A stretch of 64,000 nucleotides of DNA from a virus. The notes under the pieces were generated by a model. The model saw only the letters and a program-made list of their open reading frames with translations, was not told the origin of the DNA and made no database searches. How positions within the stretch are numbered: the first letter of the stretch is position 1; each line of letters starts with the position of its first letter. Made by a program: the position numbers and the translations under genes. The DNA is taken from positions 1-64,000 of IMG/VR virus record IMGVR_UViG_3300025869_000013; one strand, 5' to 3'. Positions 30,309 through 40,537 of the stretch are shown here, in pieces.

Positions 30309-31352
30309 TTAAAAGATTACATAGTTTACTCCACACTTAAAGTTGTACCACTCTCTATTCCAGTACTTGTTATACTTACCTTCTAAGAATAATCCTAAGT
30401 GTTTATTTAATCTATATCCAAATATCATACCACCCGAGTAATCAAGCCATTGACCTCCTACAGAGTTGTGATACATAAACTCGTTACCACTATCCACGTG
30501 GTATGGCATAACGTTTCCCCAAGCGTGTAGCCAGAAGTCATCTGTGTAGTGGTAGAAATCAAACCCAGCAACAACAGAGTGTTGTATTAATTTATTTAAC
30601 TCACCGCGTTTTCTTTCAGCGTAGTCTGATATAACTTCAGGTATAACAACCGCTTCCCATACTTCGGTACTTGTAGCAACAAGCTCTCCTTCTGGTGAGA
30701 AGTACTCCGCGTTAGGTACGTCTACCGTGTATCCCTCTTGTAAAGCTAAGTACGTGTAGTGTATATCGTTGTTATCAAGTAACCATTCATCTAAAGGATT
30801 ATAGCCATACGGCTCAGAAGCTCGCTGCGCTAAACCTAGGTTAAACGAAAACTTTTTTCCTAGTTTCAATCTATATCTTTGTGACGCCTCAAAGTAAGAT
30901 ATGTCTGCAAAGCCGTCTTGTAAGTACTCTCCTTTAACAATATAATTATCTCCTACATATCTTAAGAAATGGTTTTGATCAAGAAACTCTTGACCCATTT
31001 GTCTTTTGTATTTAACCTCAGCTAGAAACTCTAAGCCGTTACGCTTACCTATATTAGCTCCGTCTGACCAAGACTCTTCAGTTCCGTCATAAAAAACATT
31101 AGCTCTATTTTCATAACCAAATCTAGCTATCTTGCGAATACCCATTGTTAGACTGTAGTCATAAGGAGTCTCTATGTCAGTAGAGTTTAATCCATCACCT
31201 ACAGACCATACTGTTTGATCAGCAATAGAGTTACCTCCGTTTACAGCCGAATAAAAAGTAGCGAACTTAAAAGCTTTTTTAAACCCTTGAGCGTGAACAC
31301 AGCTATATGATAACAGCAGGGTAATTAATAAAGTTAGTCGTGATAGTAACAT
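30309..31352 (-). CDS. Exported outer-membrane beta-barrel-like protein, 347 aa
   Basis: A signal peptide (LLSRLTLLITLLLSYSCVHA, likely cut before QGF) is followed by ~325 residues of alternating strands rich in Tyr, Trp and Phe (YDYSLTMGIRKIARFGYENRANVFY, LEFLAEVKYKR, HSVVAGFDFYHYTDDFWLHAWGN, HLGLFLEGKYNKYWNREWYNFKCGVNYVIF). It ends in phenylalanine, the usual signal for outer-membrane insertion. It overlaps the end of the giant ejection protein gene by 19 bases, so it is expressed late. A role in blocking receptors or altering the host envelope is inference; a captured host protein is possible. Confidence 0.7.
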   Translation of the reverse strand: MLLSRLTLLITLLLSYSCVHAQGFKKAFKFATFYSAVNGGNSIADQTVWSVGDGLNSTDIETPYDYSLTMGIRKIARFGYENRANVFYDGTEESWSDGANIGKRNGLEFLAEVKYKRQMGQEFLDQNHFLRYVGDNYIVKGEYLQDGFADISYFEASQRYRLKLGKKFSFNLGLAQRASEPYGYNPLDEWLLDNNDIHYTYLALQEGYTVDVPNAEYFSPEGELVATSTEVWEAVVIPEVISDYAERKRGELNKLIQHSVVAGFDFYHYTDDFWLHAWGNVMPYHVDSGNEFMYHNSVGGQWLDYSGGMIFGYRLNKHLGLFLEGKYNKYWNREWYNFKCGVNYVIF

Positions 31353-34300
31353 TTTCCAGATTTATTTGTTGTTTGCATTTTACACCTGTCTCCGTTAGAT
31401 TTAACGTGAGAACACTGTTTCTTTTCTCCATCAGCTCTCTGCGGTGCGCCTTCGTGTATCGTACAGAAGTTACCTCCACCTTTAACTTTGTTACCACACC
31501 TACTTCCTGATCTACTTACAGCAGCACATTTTATGTCTTCTTTACCATCTGCTCTTTCTTCATCCTGCTCTAACAAGTTGCTTTCTATAACCGCCTCTTC
31601 TTCAGCTTGTCTTTCAGCGTCTTTAGCTCTCTTCTTCATCTCCTTTCTTTCCTCTGCTTCAGTTGCTTTAATCTCTTTTACCTCGCCTTTAGCTGCTACC
31701 ACGTCTTGGTTTTTGATCCCAAAGTTCCATTTGCTCCAACCTAGGAACATAGCTATTCTTTGCCACATTTCATTATCTGCGTTTAATGATTCTGATATAT
31801 TTTGATATTTATTGTACAACCTGCTAAGCGGTAAATTCGTAACAGCTTCTGTTGCACTAAATGCAGCGTCGTAAACTGGGTTGTCAATATCTGTTTTTGA
31901 CATGTGAGCTATAACATCTCTATTAAAATCCCATGTCTGCGAAGCACTGTAAAGCTTTCTAGCTTTAATACCTATCGGTGGAGATATATTAAGAGCCTCA
32001 ATCAGAGTGTTAGCGTGGTTAGCTTGAGACAACCAATTATCATCTTGCTCTTTCTCTTCCTCCTTCATGAACTTAAGTATAACGTTCTTTACTGTAGCGA
32101 CTATAGCACCACCCATACCTGAACCGCGTAGCAAGGTGTCTACCATACCGTTCGCAACCCTTTCTTTTTTCTTATCCGTTAGTTGATCTTCTTCATCATC
32201 GCTAAATAGAGCTGCAAATAAAGCTGACTGTAACCCGTAGAATATTAAGTTCTGAATACCACCGTAGTATACAATCCTAGATATATTAGCTTTAGCATCT
32301 CCTCTCCCGTTAACTAAATCTTGCGCAGCTTTTTTAATCAACCTGTTATACTGCATAGGTGTATTTTGGAAAGCTAGTATAAACTTACCGAGTGGTGAAG
32401 CTTGTTGTTGAGAGATTTTATCTTCTCTTGTAGACTGCTGAGTTTCCTCCGCTATCTCCATCATATCTTCAAATGCTTTAGTCTCCGCGTCAGCCTGAGT
32501 CATACCGTCTTTCAAGTACGTCTTGATTCTATTTCTATAGAACGTAGCACCACCTGTTGCAATAGCAAAACTATCCGCGATCTGCGTAGGTGTAAAACCA
32601 AGTTGCAACAAATAAGCTGTTGCTGCTTTGGCTTTATTCTTTGAGTCTTTTATTTGAGCTAGTAACTCAGCTGCGTTAACGTCTGTCTGAATACCAGATC
32701 TCCTTTGCTTTAAAAACGGAGAGTTAAATATCATAGATACATCACCCCAGTATTGCTTCTGGTTAGCGAACGCGCTCGCTGCTGCAACCATGTTGTTATC
32801 ACTCCAGTTAACAAAGTTAACATTAGAGATCATCTGTAGCATAGCTGATCTAGCATTTAAGAACATAGTGGTACCTATAGAACCATGTATCCAATTTGTA
32901 AAGTTATTAAGCAGTCTTCCCGATCCACGAGATTTATTACCACCAAACTCCATGCGGTATAGGCTATCCTCTAAGGCTTCTCTAAAGTTAGAACCATATA
33001 CGGCCTCTATTTTGTTTAGATTAGCTTCGGTAAACAGTATATCCTTATTCTCTTTCCACTGCTGTAGGTATGTGCCTCTAGCCACGTCTAAAGCTTCTTT
33101 CAAATCTAAAGCTATATTACCTCCAAGCCAGTGGTTATCAGGTTCTACCATACCACCTGGTGTATTACCAATAGAATTTACACCTTGAGCGAAAGCGTTT
33201 AAGCTAGCGTCATTTTCAACCGCGTTAATAAGGGTCTGCTTATCTGTTTCAGATAAACCAGGGATATCAAATCCAGCTTTAGCCCAGTTGTATACCCTTA
33301 TAGCGTCTTCATGTGTGTACTCCGTTCCAGGTATATTTTTACCAAGCTTCTTCCTAACTTCTGGCATAGCTTTTCTAAGCTCTTTCATATCGTTAGCAAC
33401 GGTTTGCTTTACCCTGTTAAGATGTCTTACACCTTTAGAGAACGGATCAAATAAGTTTTCCTTGAAAAACTGGTGATGCTTTTCTCCTTGCTTGCCTTTA
33501 CCCATAAAGGCATACATTAATCCAGCAAAGTCATCCGCTGAAGGTGGTACAAAAAATTTAAACTTACCTTTGTTCTTACCTCTCTTTCTAGCTTTAACCG
33601 CTGAGAATACTTTTCTACGGTCAACACCTTTGCTCTGCTCTAACATTGTGTTTAAGTCAGAGCTAAGATCAGTCTCTCCTTCAGATATGATTTCACTCAT
33701 AACTCTAGGTCCGGATCTACTAAACTTTAATCTCGCTTGCTGAACTTTACCTTTTACGTCAAACTGATCAAGCATATCTTTAACAGCTTTCACATTTTGT
33801 ATAGCGTCATCCGCAAAGTAAAAATCATTGTAACCCTCACCTACCTTTTCCGCTATCCAGTTAGCTTTAGCCGAAGCCTCTGACTTACCTAAACCTGTAA
33901 TATTCTTAAGCGGTATTTTCAAACCTTGAGCGTCTAAGAACTGCTTAATAGCTTTAGCTGAATCTGGCGATCTAGCAGTAAGGATAAACATGTTCTCTGT
34001 TCCAAATTTCTCAGAGAGCTTCATGGCTTTATTAAATAACGGCGCTGTCTTACCATCAACAACTTTATTGAATTCAGAGAAGTTAAACTCAACTCCTTCA
34101 GCCAGTAAATCTTCACCAGCTTTAGCAAACTGCTCAGCGTTTAATACACCTTGAACCACTTGAACCTTACGTGGATTTGACATAAGACCGCCGCTTCTAG
34201 CTTGGTGTCTGGTTTTCTTTAAGAACTCCTTGAAATCCATCTCAGGGTTCGCAACACTCCCGCTACCCATAGGTTTACCATCTATGTCTAACACTTTGAT

Positions 34301-37300
34301 CAATCCGTAACCTCTACCGCGCGTACTCTTGTCTCTATTAAGCCACATTACTCTAGTGCCTTCCGGACCAGTTAGCGTAGCGTAAAAATCCTCTGGATTC
34401 AACTCGAAGTTCAAGCCTTTAGCGCTGGGTGTTGTAAACCAAACATTAGACTTAGTTGTAGCTAATGTATCATCAAAGTCTAAAACTGTAATGCCTTTAG
34501 GTTTAGTGCTAGAGCGAGACGCCTTGATAGCATTGTCCATAACCTTAGAGTCTTTAGATCTCGCGTTTATATCACGGATGCTAAAGTCTATATTAGCCGC
34601 AGCTTCACCATACACTTTGCCTTTGTCTTTTGGATTAAGGCTCTCTATAGCATACAAGTCAGGATGACCAAATGTAGACATGTTATAGTAGCGTTGAGTA
34701 GAGCTATTTCCAACTATGTAACCCATAGGCATGACTTGAGTGAGTTTAACTTCATCAAGAATATTATCCATTGTGACAGGTATAACAGCCACAGTGTACT
34801 CTTTAAACAACGCGTCAAGATTAACGTTACCATCGTTCATGTATGCGTCCGTCAATTGCATAACCATGTAGTTAGTAGGTATCATGTGCTCATACCTAAA
34901 CTCACCTTTGTATTTCTTTCCAACCTTGTCTTTGAACATATAGCCTAAGTTAGCCGCTCTCTTTAGCGGTGACTGCATGTTGCTAGCCATGCTCATCATC
35001 ATCATACCAAAGTCTTCTTTATCTAATGCTCCATTTTCAATTTGATCTTTGTAATGTTGAGCTATCTCTCTCACAACCAGCTCAGATGTGTCCGCTTGTT
35101 TTTTTCTTCCAACGTAATCTTTGTCAGCTCTTGCCGCTTTAGATGTTTCAGCTAAAAGACTAGTGTCTATTTTAACGCCGTCGATAGTTTGTATCTTCTT
35201 AAGATTTCCCGCTTCGGTAAGTTGCACGTCATCCCCAAAAACCTCTTTTAAAACCGACTTATTGAAATCCTTTTTACCTTCAAAAAACTGATATCTTTGA
35301 GTACCATCACCAGTGTTGTTAACGTCAACTGCAACTCCGTTTTTAACTACAAAGTTTCCTCTACCGATCTTGGAACTAGTAGCGTACATACCACTAGCAT
35401 GCACAAGCATTATTAAAGCTTCAGCTTTCCCGTATTTTTCAACTAACTTATTAGCCACAGTAACAGCCTCAGCGCGGCCTGTGTTTATCTTGTCTACGTT
35501 ATCAAAGCTTTTTGCTAACCTCAAGGTTTTACCGTCCTCGTCTTTTAATTCCAAGAACTCCGCTAGATTTAATGATAATTCCGCGGCTTTTATGTTGTCA
35601 GTTAAGTATTCATTTAAAGCTTGCTCTGGTTTTGTGTTAAGATTTGCGTGGCGTTTCTCTATAGCGCCATACCTGTCAACCATTTTAGCAATATCTTTAG
35701 CAAGAGCAGTGGCCTTGCTTCTTGTGTAGTGCTTACCGTAAACATCTTTAACAACTTGAACCACGGCACTCTCGTCGTTGGGGTTAACTTTTTTAAGAGC
35801 CTCGCTTAAAATAGGGAGATTGTTGTAAAAAGTTTTTCTTTCAAGTGGAGCGAGCTTTCTTACGGACTTACTAAACTTAATACCCGGGTCCCTATCTATT
35901 TGTTTGCCTATGATAGACACTTCGTTTTCAGCCTGAACTTGCCCTGTTAAATCTAATATGTCTGATCTACGGTTAGAAACTTCAGGAGTTTGAATCGTCT
36001 CCATAGTCGCGTCAAACCCAAGCTCAACACCCATCTCCATAGCTAACTTATCTTTCCTAGTGCCAAGGGTAGACGCACCTACTTTATACCCAAGAGTGTT
36101 GTCCATGTTCTGACCTCTGAAATAGGCCATAACTTTTTTAGAACCAGGGTAAGGTAGTTTAGTAATTAAAGTTGGACCAGATAGTCTGTTGGTATCTTTA
36201 GGTAGTAAACCATCACTGATTAACTTGTCAACCTCAGTAGGCTTAGTTATCCTCTCTGACTTAGTAAATATCCTTTTAGCTGGATCTATATTACGCTCCA
36301 TCTGTAACAATGTTTCTTTTGGAAGAAACTTGAATACAGTAGGGAAGCTCTCAGTTAGGAAGGTATCGTACGCAGCGCCTTTACCTATCATATCTTGGAT
36401 AGGTTTCTTGAGCTCAGTCCTATAGGCTTTCTGTAACGCGGCTTTAAATTTTTTAGAGTTTACATCAGGTAGCTTTGTGCCAAACGTTTTCATAACAGCG
36501 TTACGAACTTTGTCCATCATAGGTTTTTCTAAACCTAGTTCAGTTCTAAGACCTGAGTACTTATCTGATTCAGACTTACCTTGCTCAGCTAGTTTAGCCC
36601 GACGAGATTGAGCTTGCATAGACATGTCTTGCTCTTCAAACGACGTTACACCAGCATCAGTATCTGCTTCTACTTGTATTACTGGAGCACCCTCAGCTGT
36701 CTTAGCGTCGATGTCTTTCGCGCCTTTCATAGCTTCGTCAACCTTGTACTCTTTATTATATACGTTACCAGCTTTGTTTCCTATCTGGCTATTTATATAA
36801 GCAAATAGATTATCGTTCTGCTCTGGCTTAAACCTTTTAATGTGCGGCGTTATCTCAGAGTAAACCTTTTCAACAAAGTCTCTTGGTACAGGTTTAACTT
36901 TATACTTAGAGGCTATAAGAGCATCGAAGTAACCATTATCCTTCATGTCTTTTATAGCGGCATCAGCTCCACCTCTTCTCCAGGATTTATTTGTATTTTT
37001 AGTCCCTAGATCTTTAACGCTTTTAGCAGCAGCTTTCCTTTGATCAGAAGTCATAGAGTAAGTTATGTCACCTGACTCAGTCACCTCTCCCTCACCTTTA
37101 GTGGCTTTTACTATCTTACTACTTAAAGCTCCTTTGTGAATACTCTTATTGTACTCTCTTAAGAAACGATATACGTCTTTACCTGTTTTAAATTTAATCT
37201 TATTGAAACCTGCTTTCTTGAACAGACCCATTTCGTTGAACGCATCTCTTATCTTATCGAAAACAGTCTCTTCATACTTAATCTCTCCCTTACCTATAGC

Positions 37301-40300
37301 ATCTGAAACAAGAGTTAGATATTCATCTGGATTCTTCTCCATATACTCAGGTGAATAGTTATCATCTATTCTTTGCTGTACAACAGACCATTGACTACCA
37401 ATCTCTTTTTTTAACTGCGATATAACTTTTGTTGAGAGATCAGTGTTAACATTCATGGCTTTCTTAAGTATACCATGCAAAAGCTCATGACTACCAACTG
37501 TTACGGCTCCTGTTTCAGCAGCTACCGCTCTGTTTATAACTATGTTATTACCATCGATAAATCCATCTGACGAAGCTGCTTCTTCCCCGTATTTCTCTCT
37601 AATCTGTTCAACGCTCATCTCGTCGTTAACCTCTAACCCATACAGAGCGCTGTGCTTTTTAGCAAACTCTATGTTCTCTTCAAACTGCTGATCAGGAGAC
37701 TTTAAAGGCATAGTTGTTTCGCTATACTTTATGTCCGCTACATTAGGATCATATTGAGAAAGCATATCTGCTTTTGTGGCGTTGTTAGCCATCATCTTCT
37801 TAGTAAGCCTATCTTCTATAGCCTCTTTTTCAGTCTCAGATAAAGTGTCATCGTTTTTAACAGACTCCCATTGAGCTTGTATTTTTCTCTTACCTCTTTC
37901 TAATCCAAGAAGCTTCTTCTTATCGTTCTCAGTTAGAATGTCAACCCTCTTAATGTCTCGCTCCAACATCTCTGTTGTCTCAGCCGTGAGCTCTGCTATC
38001 TCTGTTTGGATAACATCTTGAGCATCTTCTGATAACTCATGGTCTTTATTAAGTAAAGACTCAGATAACTCGTTTATCCTAGTCAGGTTAGCCTCTCTAA
38101 TAGCGTCTGTGTCTGGCGATCTAAAAGCGTTCATAGCGTGGTTAGCTACAACGGGCGATTTTAAAGCCCCACTCATCATAACGCCACTCACAAACGATTC
38201 TTCTACCCCATCCCAAAATCCAGCTTCTCTGTTTCCAGACCATATGTCCATTAGGTTGCCGGAAATTGTAGCCACGGCCTCTGATCCACCTTCTTCAAGA
38301 AGGTCTTTCCCAGTGGCCCTAAGAGCTTTAGCAGAAAACACATTCTTAGTGAGATAATCAGTAACACCTGCCCTCACGCCTTTGCTTTTGATCATGCCTT
38401 TGAACACGCCTTTAGCCGTGTTAACTTGGCCTAATGTTATTTTCTCAGACAAAGCCTCAGCGGCTCCAGATACGGTTGCGTTTAAGAACATTTCTCCAAA
38501 AGAGTAATTGTTACCATACAATCCCCCGGATTCAGCATGTAATTTGTTTTGCGCTTTTAAGTCTAAATACTTTTGCCCTGTAGACGTTATACCCATAGCG
38601 TATAACGATGCGCCACCCGTAGTTGCCATTAGAGCTAAGTTAGGAACTTGGCCTGCCATCATAACAGCAAACCACTCACCAAAGTCCCCTACGTTATCTA
38701 TATCATCATACTGCATGTGATACATGTTATCGCTCAATTCAGCTTGATAAGCGTCTACAGCTGCGTGCGCTTTTTCCATCGCAGATGGATTGTCATCTCC
38801 GGAATCTTCGTAAGCCGCTAGCATACCCCGCATAACTGGATCGCCACTTGCTATGATACCTTGCTTAGCAAGATCTACGACCATTTCCCCGGCAGCAACT
38901 CCTCCTTGGACTAAATCAATAGCGGCGTTGCCTAGAGATATACCCATTCTGTTAGCTAAACTATAGTCCAAGCCAACGAGCTGAGTGTACGATCCAACGT
39001 CTTCTATGTCTACTTGAATATCACCGATCTTTTCGCTTGCTTTTACGGCTGCGTCAGTTATTAGTTCATAGTTTCTCTGCTTGCTGCTGTAGTTAGCTAC
39101 TAGTTTTTCATGCCCAGCTATTATATTAGCTATCTCACTTTTAGCTGTATCAACCTCCTCCTGGGTTTTAAACTCCCTGCCTTTTATAGCGTCTATCTTA
39201 CCCTGAGCATCGTAATTCTTTAATGCTTCACCAGACGCTTCAAACAGCTCTTTAATAGCCGTATGCTTTTCTTTTATAACCTCATATTCCCCAAGCGTTG
39301 CTTTCTGCTTTTTATTTAGCTTCTCTAGCTTTTCTTTACCAATAGCCTCTAACACATCTTGGTCAAAATCACCGATTTTACCTGTACCCCATTTGCTCGC
39401 TTTATCCGCTACTCGTTTAGCAAGTAAATCAGCTTCTTGATTGTAAGCGTGTATATCAATAGCTTTTCTTTTGACTTGCTCGTCATTCATAGCTAAAGCG
39501 TTTAGCTCGGCTGGTATGCCCCACTCTCTGTCGTCTTCAGTTATTTGGTAGTCCTCCTTCTCTTTATCTGAGTATGGGGTTCCGTCGTCATGCTGCAGGT
39601 TCTCTCGAAAATTAGTCTCAGCTACCGTGGCCCTAGCCTGATTCAGTGCGCTACTTGATTCCCTCAGTGCAGCGTCTGTTTTAAAAACGTCAGGTCCGCC
39701 GGGCGTAGTGTTTAAACGCTTGTATTCACCAACAGTAAGGTCACTTTCCTGCTGAGAATCCTCTTCAACTTCCTTAGTGGCCTTGGCTAAAGCGTCTTCT
39801 CTTTCTTTGGCCGTTATCTTTACCCCCTCTAAACTCTTTTCCCAATCAGCAAGTTGATCAACCGCTCTACCTCGCATCCACGCATCCATATCCTCCTTGG
39901 CATCCTCATCACGCAAGTCAAATGTTTTTTTGTTGCCGTCTTTATCTACGACGATTATATTCTCCTTGTCGCCTCCAAAAAACTCAGTGTCATACTCTGA
40001 CGCTATATCAAAGCCATAGCGAGCATACTTATCGTTTAAGATCTTACCAGCGTTTTCAACCTTTGGAAACTCTATGAGGGACACTTCGGGCATGCCTTCC
40101 GTAGAACTAGAGTCGTCCTCTGGTTTACTACCACTAGTCTTTATAGACTTAGCTAGCTTTTCCTCTTTTTCTATTTGATCATCGTGCTCTTCGTTCTCCC
40201 CTGGCACTACGGTGTTCCTGTCGACTCCCTGGTTATCCCAATAGTTAGTGTCTATAGATACAGCCGTGATATCCTTCGCTGAAGCATCTGCAACGGTGAG

Positions 40301-40537
40301 AGCTACGCGCTCTTCTTTAGGTTGGCTTTCATCTTTAACTTCAGCAACCTCAAACTCAGGAAACTTAGAGTTGACTACAGAGTAGTCATAGTTGTACTCT
40401 TCAGCGGTAGCAACATAATCCTTCAATACTTGAAGATCGTAATCTTTAAGTTCTGGGAATTTAGATACTACAGTATCCCAATCATAGCCATCACTCTGAG
40501 CGGTGGCTACGAGATCTTTTAATAATTGCTCATTCAT
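31334..40537 (-). CDS. Giant polyvalent internal virion (ejection) protein, 3067 aa
   Basis: The N-terminus carries two ~35-residue repeats (LKDLVATAQSDGYDWDTVVSKFPEL). A zinc peptidase site VGSHELLHGIL (HExxH) lies near residue 1015. A HAD phosphatase-like domain spans about 2015-2240: VLDFDDTLATT (D-x-D-x-T), FILTARSP, DFYFADDAIQN. The C-terminal third has hydrophobic segments (IQNLIFYGLQSALFAALF) and LAFQNTPMQYNRL, as in other phage polyvalent proteins. Two CxxxxxxGxRCxxx...CxxH zinc motifs end the chain (about 3005-3065). Expected to be packaged and injected with the DNA, opening the envelope and acting in the host. Such proteins replace T7 gp15/gp16. Confidence 0.8.
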   Translation of the reverse strand: MNEQLLKDLVATAQSDGYDWDTVVSKFPELKDYDLQVLKDYVATAEEYNYDYSVVNSKFPEFEVAEVKDESQPKEERVALTVADASAKDITAVSIDTNYWDNQGVDRNTVVPGENEEHDDQIEKEEKLAKSIKTSGSKPEDDSSSTEGMPEVSLIEFPKVENAGKILNDKYARYGFDIASEYDTEFFGGDKENIIVVDKDGNKKTFDLRDEDAKEDMDAWMRGRAVDQLADWEKSLEGVKITAKEREDALAKATKEVEEDSQQESDLTVGEYKRLNTTPGGPDVFKTDAALRESSSALNQARATVAETNFRENLQHDDGTPYSDKEKEDYQITEDDREWGIPAELNALAMNDEQVKRKAIDIHAYNQEADLLAKRVADKASKWGTGKIGDFDQDVLEAIGKEKLEKLNKKQKATLGEYEVIKEKHTAIKELFEASGEALKNYDAQGKIDAIKGREFKTQEEVDTAKSEIANIIAGHEKLVANYSSKQRNYELITDAAVKASEKIGDIQVDIEDVGSYTQLVGLDYSLANRMGISLGNAAIDLVQGGVAAGEMVVDLAKQGIIASGDPVMRGMLAAYEDSGDDNPSAMEKAHAAVDAYQAELSDNMYHMQYDDIDNVGDFGEWFAVMMAGQVPNLALMATTGGASLYAMGITSTGQKYLDLKAQNKLHAESGGLYGNNYSFGEMFLNATVSGAAEALSEKITLGQVNTAKGVFKGMIKSKGVRAGVTDYLTKNVFSAKALRATGKDLLEEGGSEAVATISGNLMDIWSGNREAGFWDGVEESFVSGVMMSGALKSPVVANHAMNAFRSPDTDAIREANLTRINELSESLLNKDHELSEDAQDVIQTEIAELTAETTEMLERDIKRVDILTENDKKKLLGLERGKRKIQAQWESVKNDDTLSETEKEAIEDRLTKKMMANNATKADMLSQYDPNVADIKYSETTMPLKSPDQQFEENIEFAKKHSALYGLEVNDEMSVEQIREKYGEEAASSDGFIDGNNIVINRAVAAETGAVTVGSHELLHGILKKAMNVNTDLSTKVISQLKKEIGSQWSVVQQRIDDNYSPEYMEKNPDEYLTLVSDAIGKGEIKYEETVFDKIRDAFNEMGLFKKAGFNKIKFKTGKDVYRFLREYNKSIHKGALSSKIVKATKGEGEVTESGDITYSMTSDQRKAAAKSVKDLGTKNTNKSWRRGGADAAIKDMKDNGYFDALIASKYKVKPVPRDFVEKVYSEITPHIKRFKPEQNDNLFAYINSQIGNKAGNVYNKEYKVDEAMKGAKDIDAKTAEGAPVIQVEADTDAGVTSFEEQDMSMQAQSRRAKLAEQGKSESDKYSGLRTELGLEKPMMDKVRNAVMKTFGTKLPDVNSKKFKAALQKAYRTELKKPIQDMIGKGAAYDTFLTESFPTVFKFLPKETLLQMERNIDPAKRIFTKSERITKPTEVDKLISDGLLPKDTNRLSGPTLITKLPYPGSKKVMAYFRGQNMDNTLGYKVGASTLGTRKDKLAMEMGVELGFDATMETIQTPEVSNRRSDILDLTGQVQAENEVSIIGKQIDRDPGIKFSKSVRKLAPLERKTFYNNLPILSEALKKVNPNDESAVVQVVKDVYGKHYTRSKATALAKDIAKMVDRYGAIEKRHANLNTKPEQALNEYLTDNIKAAELSLNLAEFLELKDEDGKTLRLAKSFDNVDKINTGRAEAVTVANKLVEKYGKAEALIMLVHASGMYATSSKIGRGNFVVKNGVAVDVNNTGDGTQRYQFFEGKKDFNKSVLKEVFGDDVQLTEAGNLKKIQTIDGVKIDTSLLAETSKAARADKDYVGRKKQADTSELVVREIAQHYKDQIENGALDKEDFGMMMMSMASNMQSPLKRAANLGYMFKDKVGKKYKGEFRYEHMIPTNYMVMQLTDAYMNDGNVNLDALFKEYTVAVIPVTMDNILDEVKLTQVMPMGYIVGNSSTQRYYNMSTFGHPDLYAIESLNPKDKGKVYGEAAANIDFSIRDINARSKDSKVMDNAIKASRSSTKPKGITVLDFDDTLATTKSNVWFTTPSAKGLNFELNPEDFYATLTGPEGTRVMWLNRDKSTRGRGYGLIKVLDIDGKPMGSGSVANPEMDFKEFLKKTRHQARSGGLMSNPRKVQVVQGVLNAEQFAKAGEDLLAEGVEFNFSEFNKVVDGKTAPLFNKAMKLSEKFGTENMFILTARSPDSAKAIKQFLDAQGLKIPLKNITGLGKSEASAKANWIAEKVGEGYNDFYFADDAIQNVKAVKDMLDQFDVKGKVQQARLKFSRSGPRVMSEIISEGETDLSSDLNTMLEQSKGVDRRKVFSAVKARKRGKNKGKFKFFVPPSADDFAGLMYAFMGKGKQGEKHHQFFKENLFDPFSKGVRHLNRVKQTVANDMKELRKAMPEVRKKLGKNIPGTEYTHEDAIRVYNWAKAGFDIPGLSETDKQTLINAVENDASLNAFAQGVNSIGNTPGGMVEPDNHWLGGNIALDLKEALDVARGTYLQQWKENKDILFTEANLNKIEAVYGSNFREALEDSLYRMEFGGNKSRGSGRLLNNFTNWIHGSIGTTMFLNARSAMLQMISNVNFVNWSDNNMVAAASAFANQKQYWGDVSMIFNSPFLKQRRSGIQTDVNAAELLAQIKDSKNKAKAATAYLLQLGFTPTQIADSFAIATGGATFYRNRIKTYLKDGMTQADAETKAFEDMMEIAEETQQSTREDKISQQQASPLGKFILAFQNTPMQYNRLIKKAAQDLVNGRGDAKANISRIVYYGGIQNLIFYGLQSALFAALFSDDEEDQLTDKKKERVANGMVDTLLRGSGMGGAIVATVKNVILKFMKEEEKEQDDNWLSQANHANTLIEALNISPPIGIKARKLYSASQTWDFNRDVIAHMSKTDIDNPVYDAAFSATEAVTNLPLSRLYNKYQNISESLNADNEMWQRIAMFLGWSKWNFGIKNQDVVAAKGEVKEIKATEAEERKEMKKRAKDAERQAEEEAVIESNLLEQDEERADGKEDIKCAAVSRSGSRCGNKVKGGGNFCTIHEGAPQRADGEKKQCSHVKSNGDRCKMQTTNKSGKCYYHD

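Noticed and set aside
35313-35729. 138-codon frame antisense to the giant ejection protein
   Set aside because: Typical antisense shadow in a very long gene; leucine/alanine/serine-rich composition and no neighbouring coupled gene.
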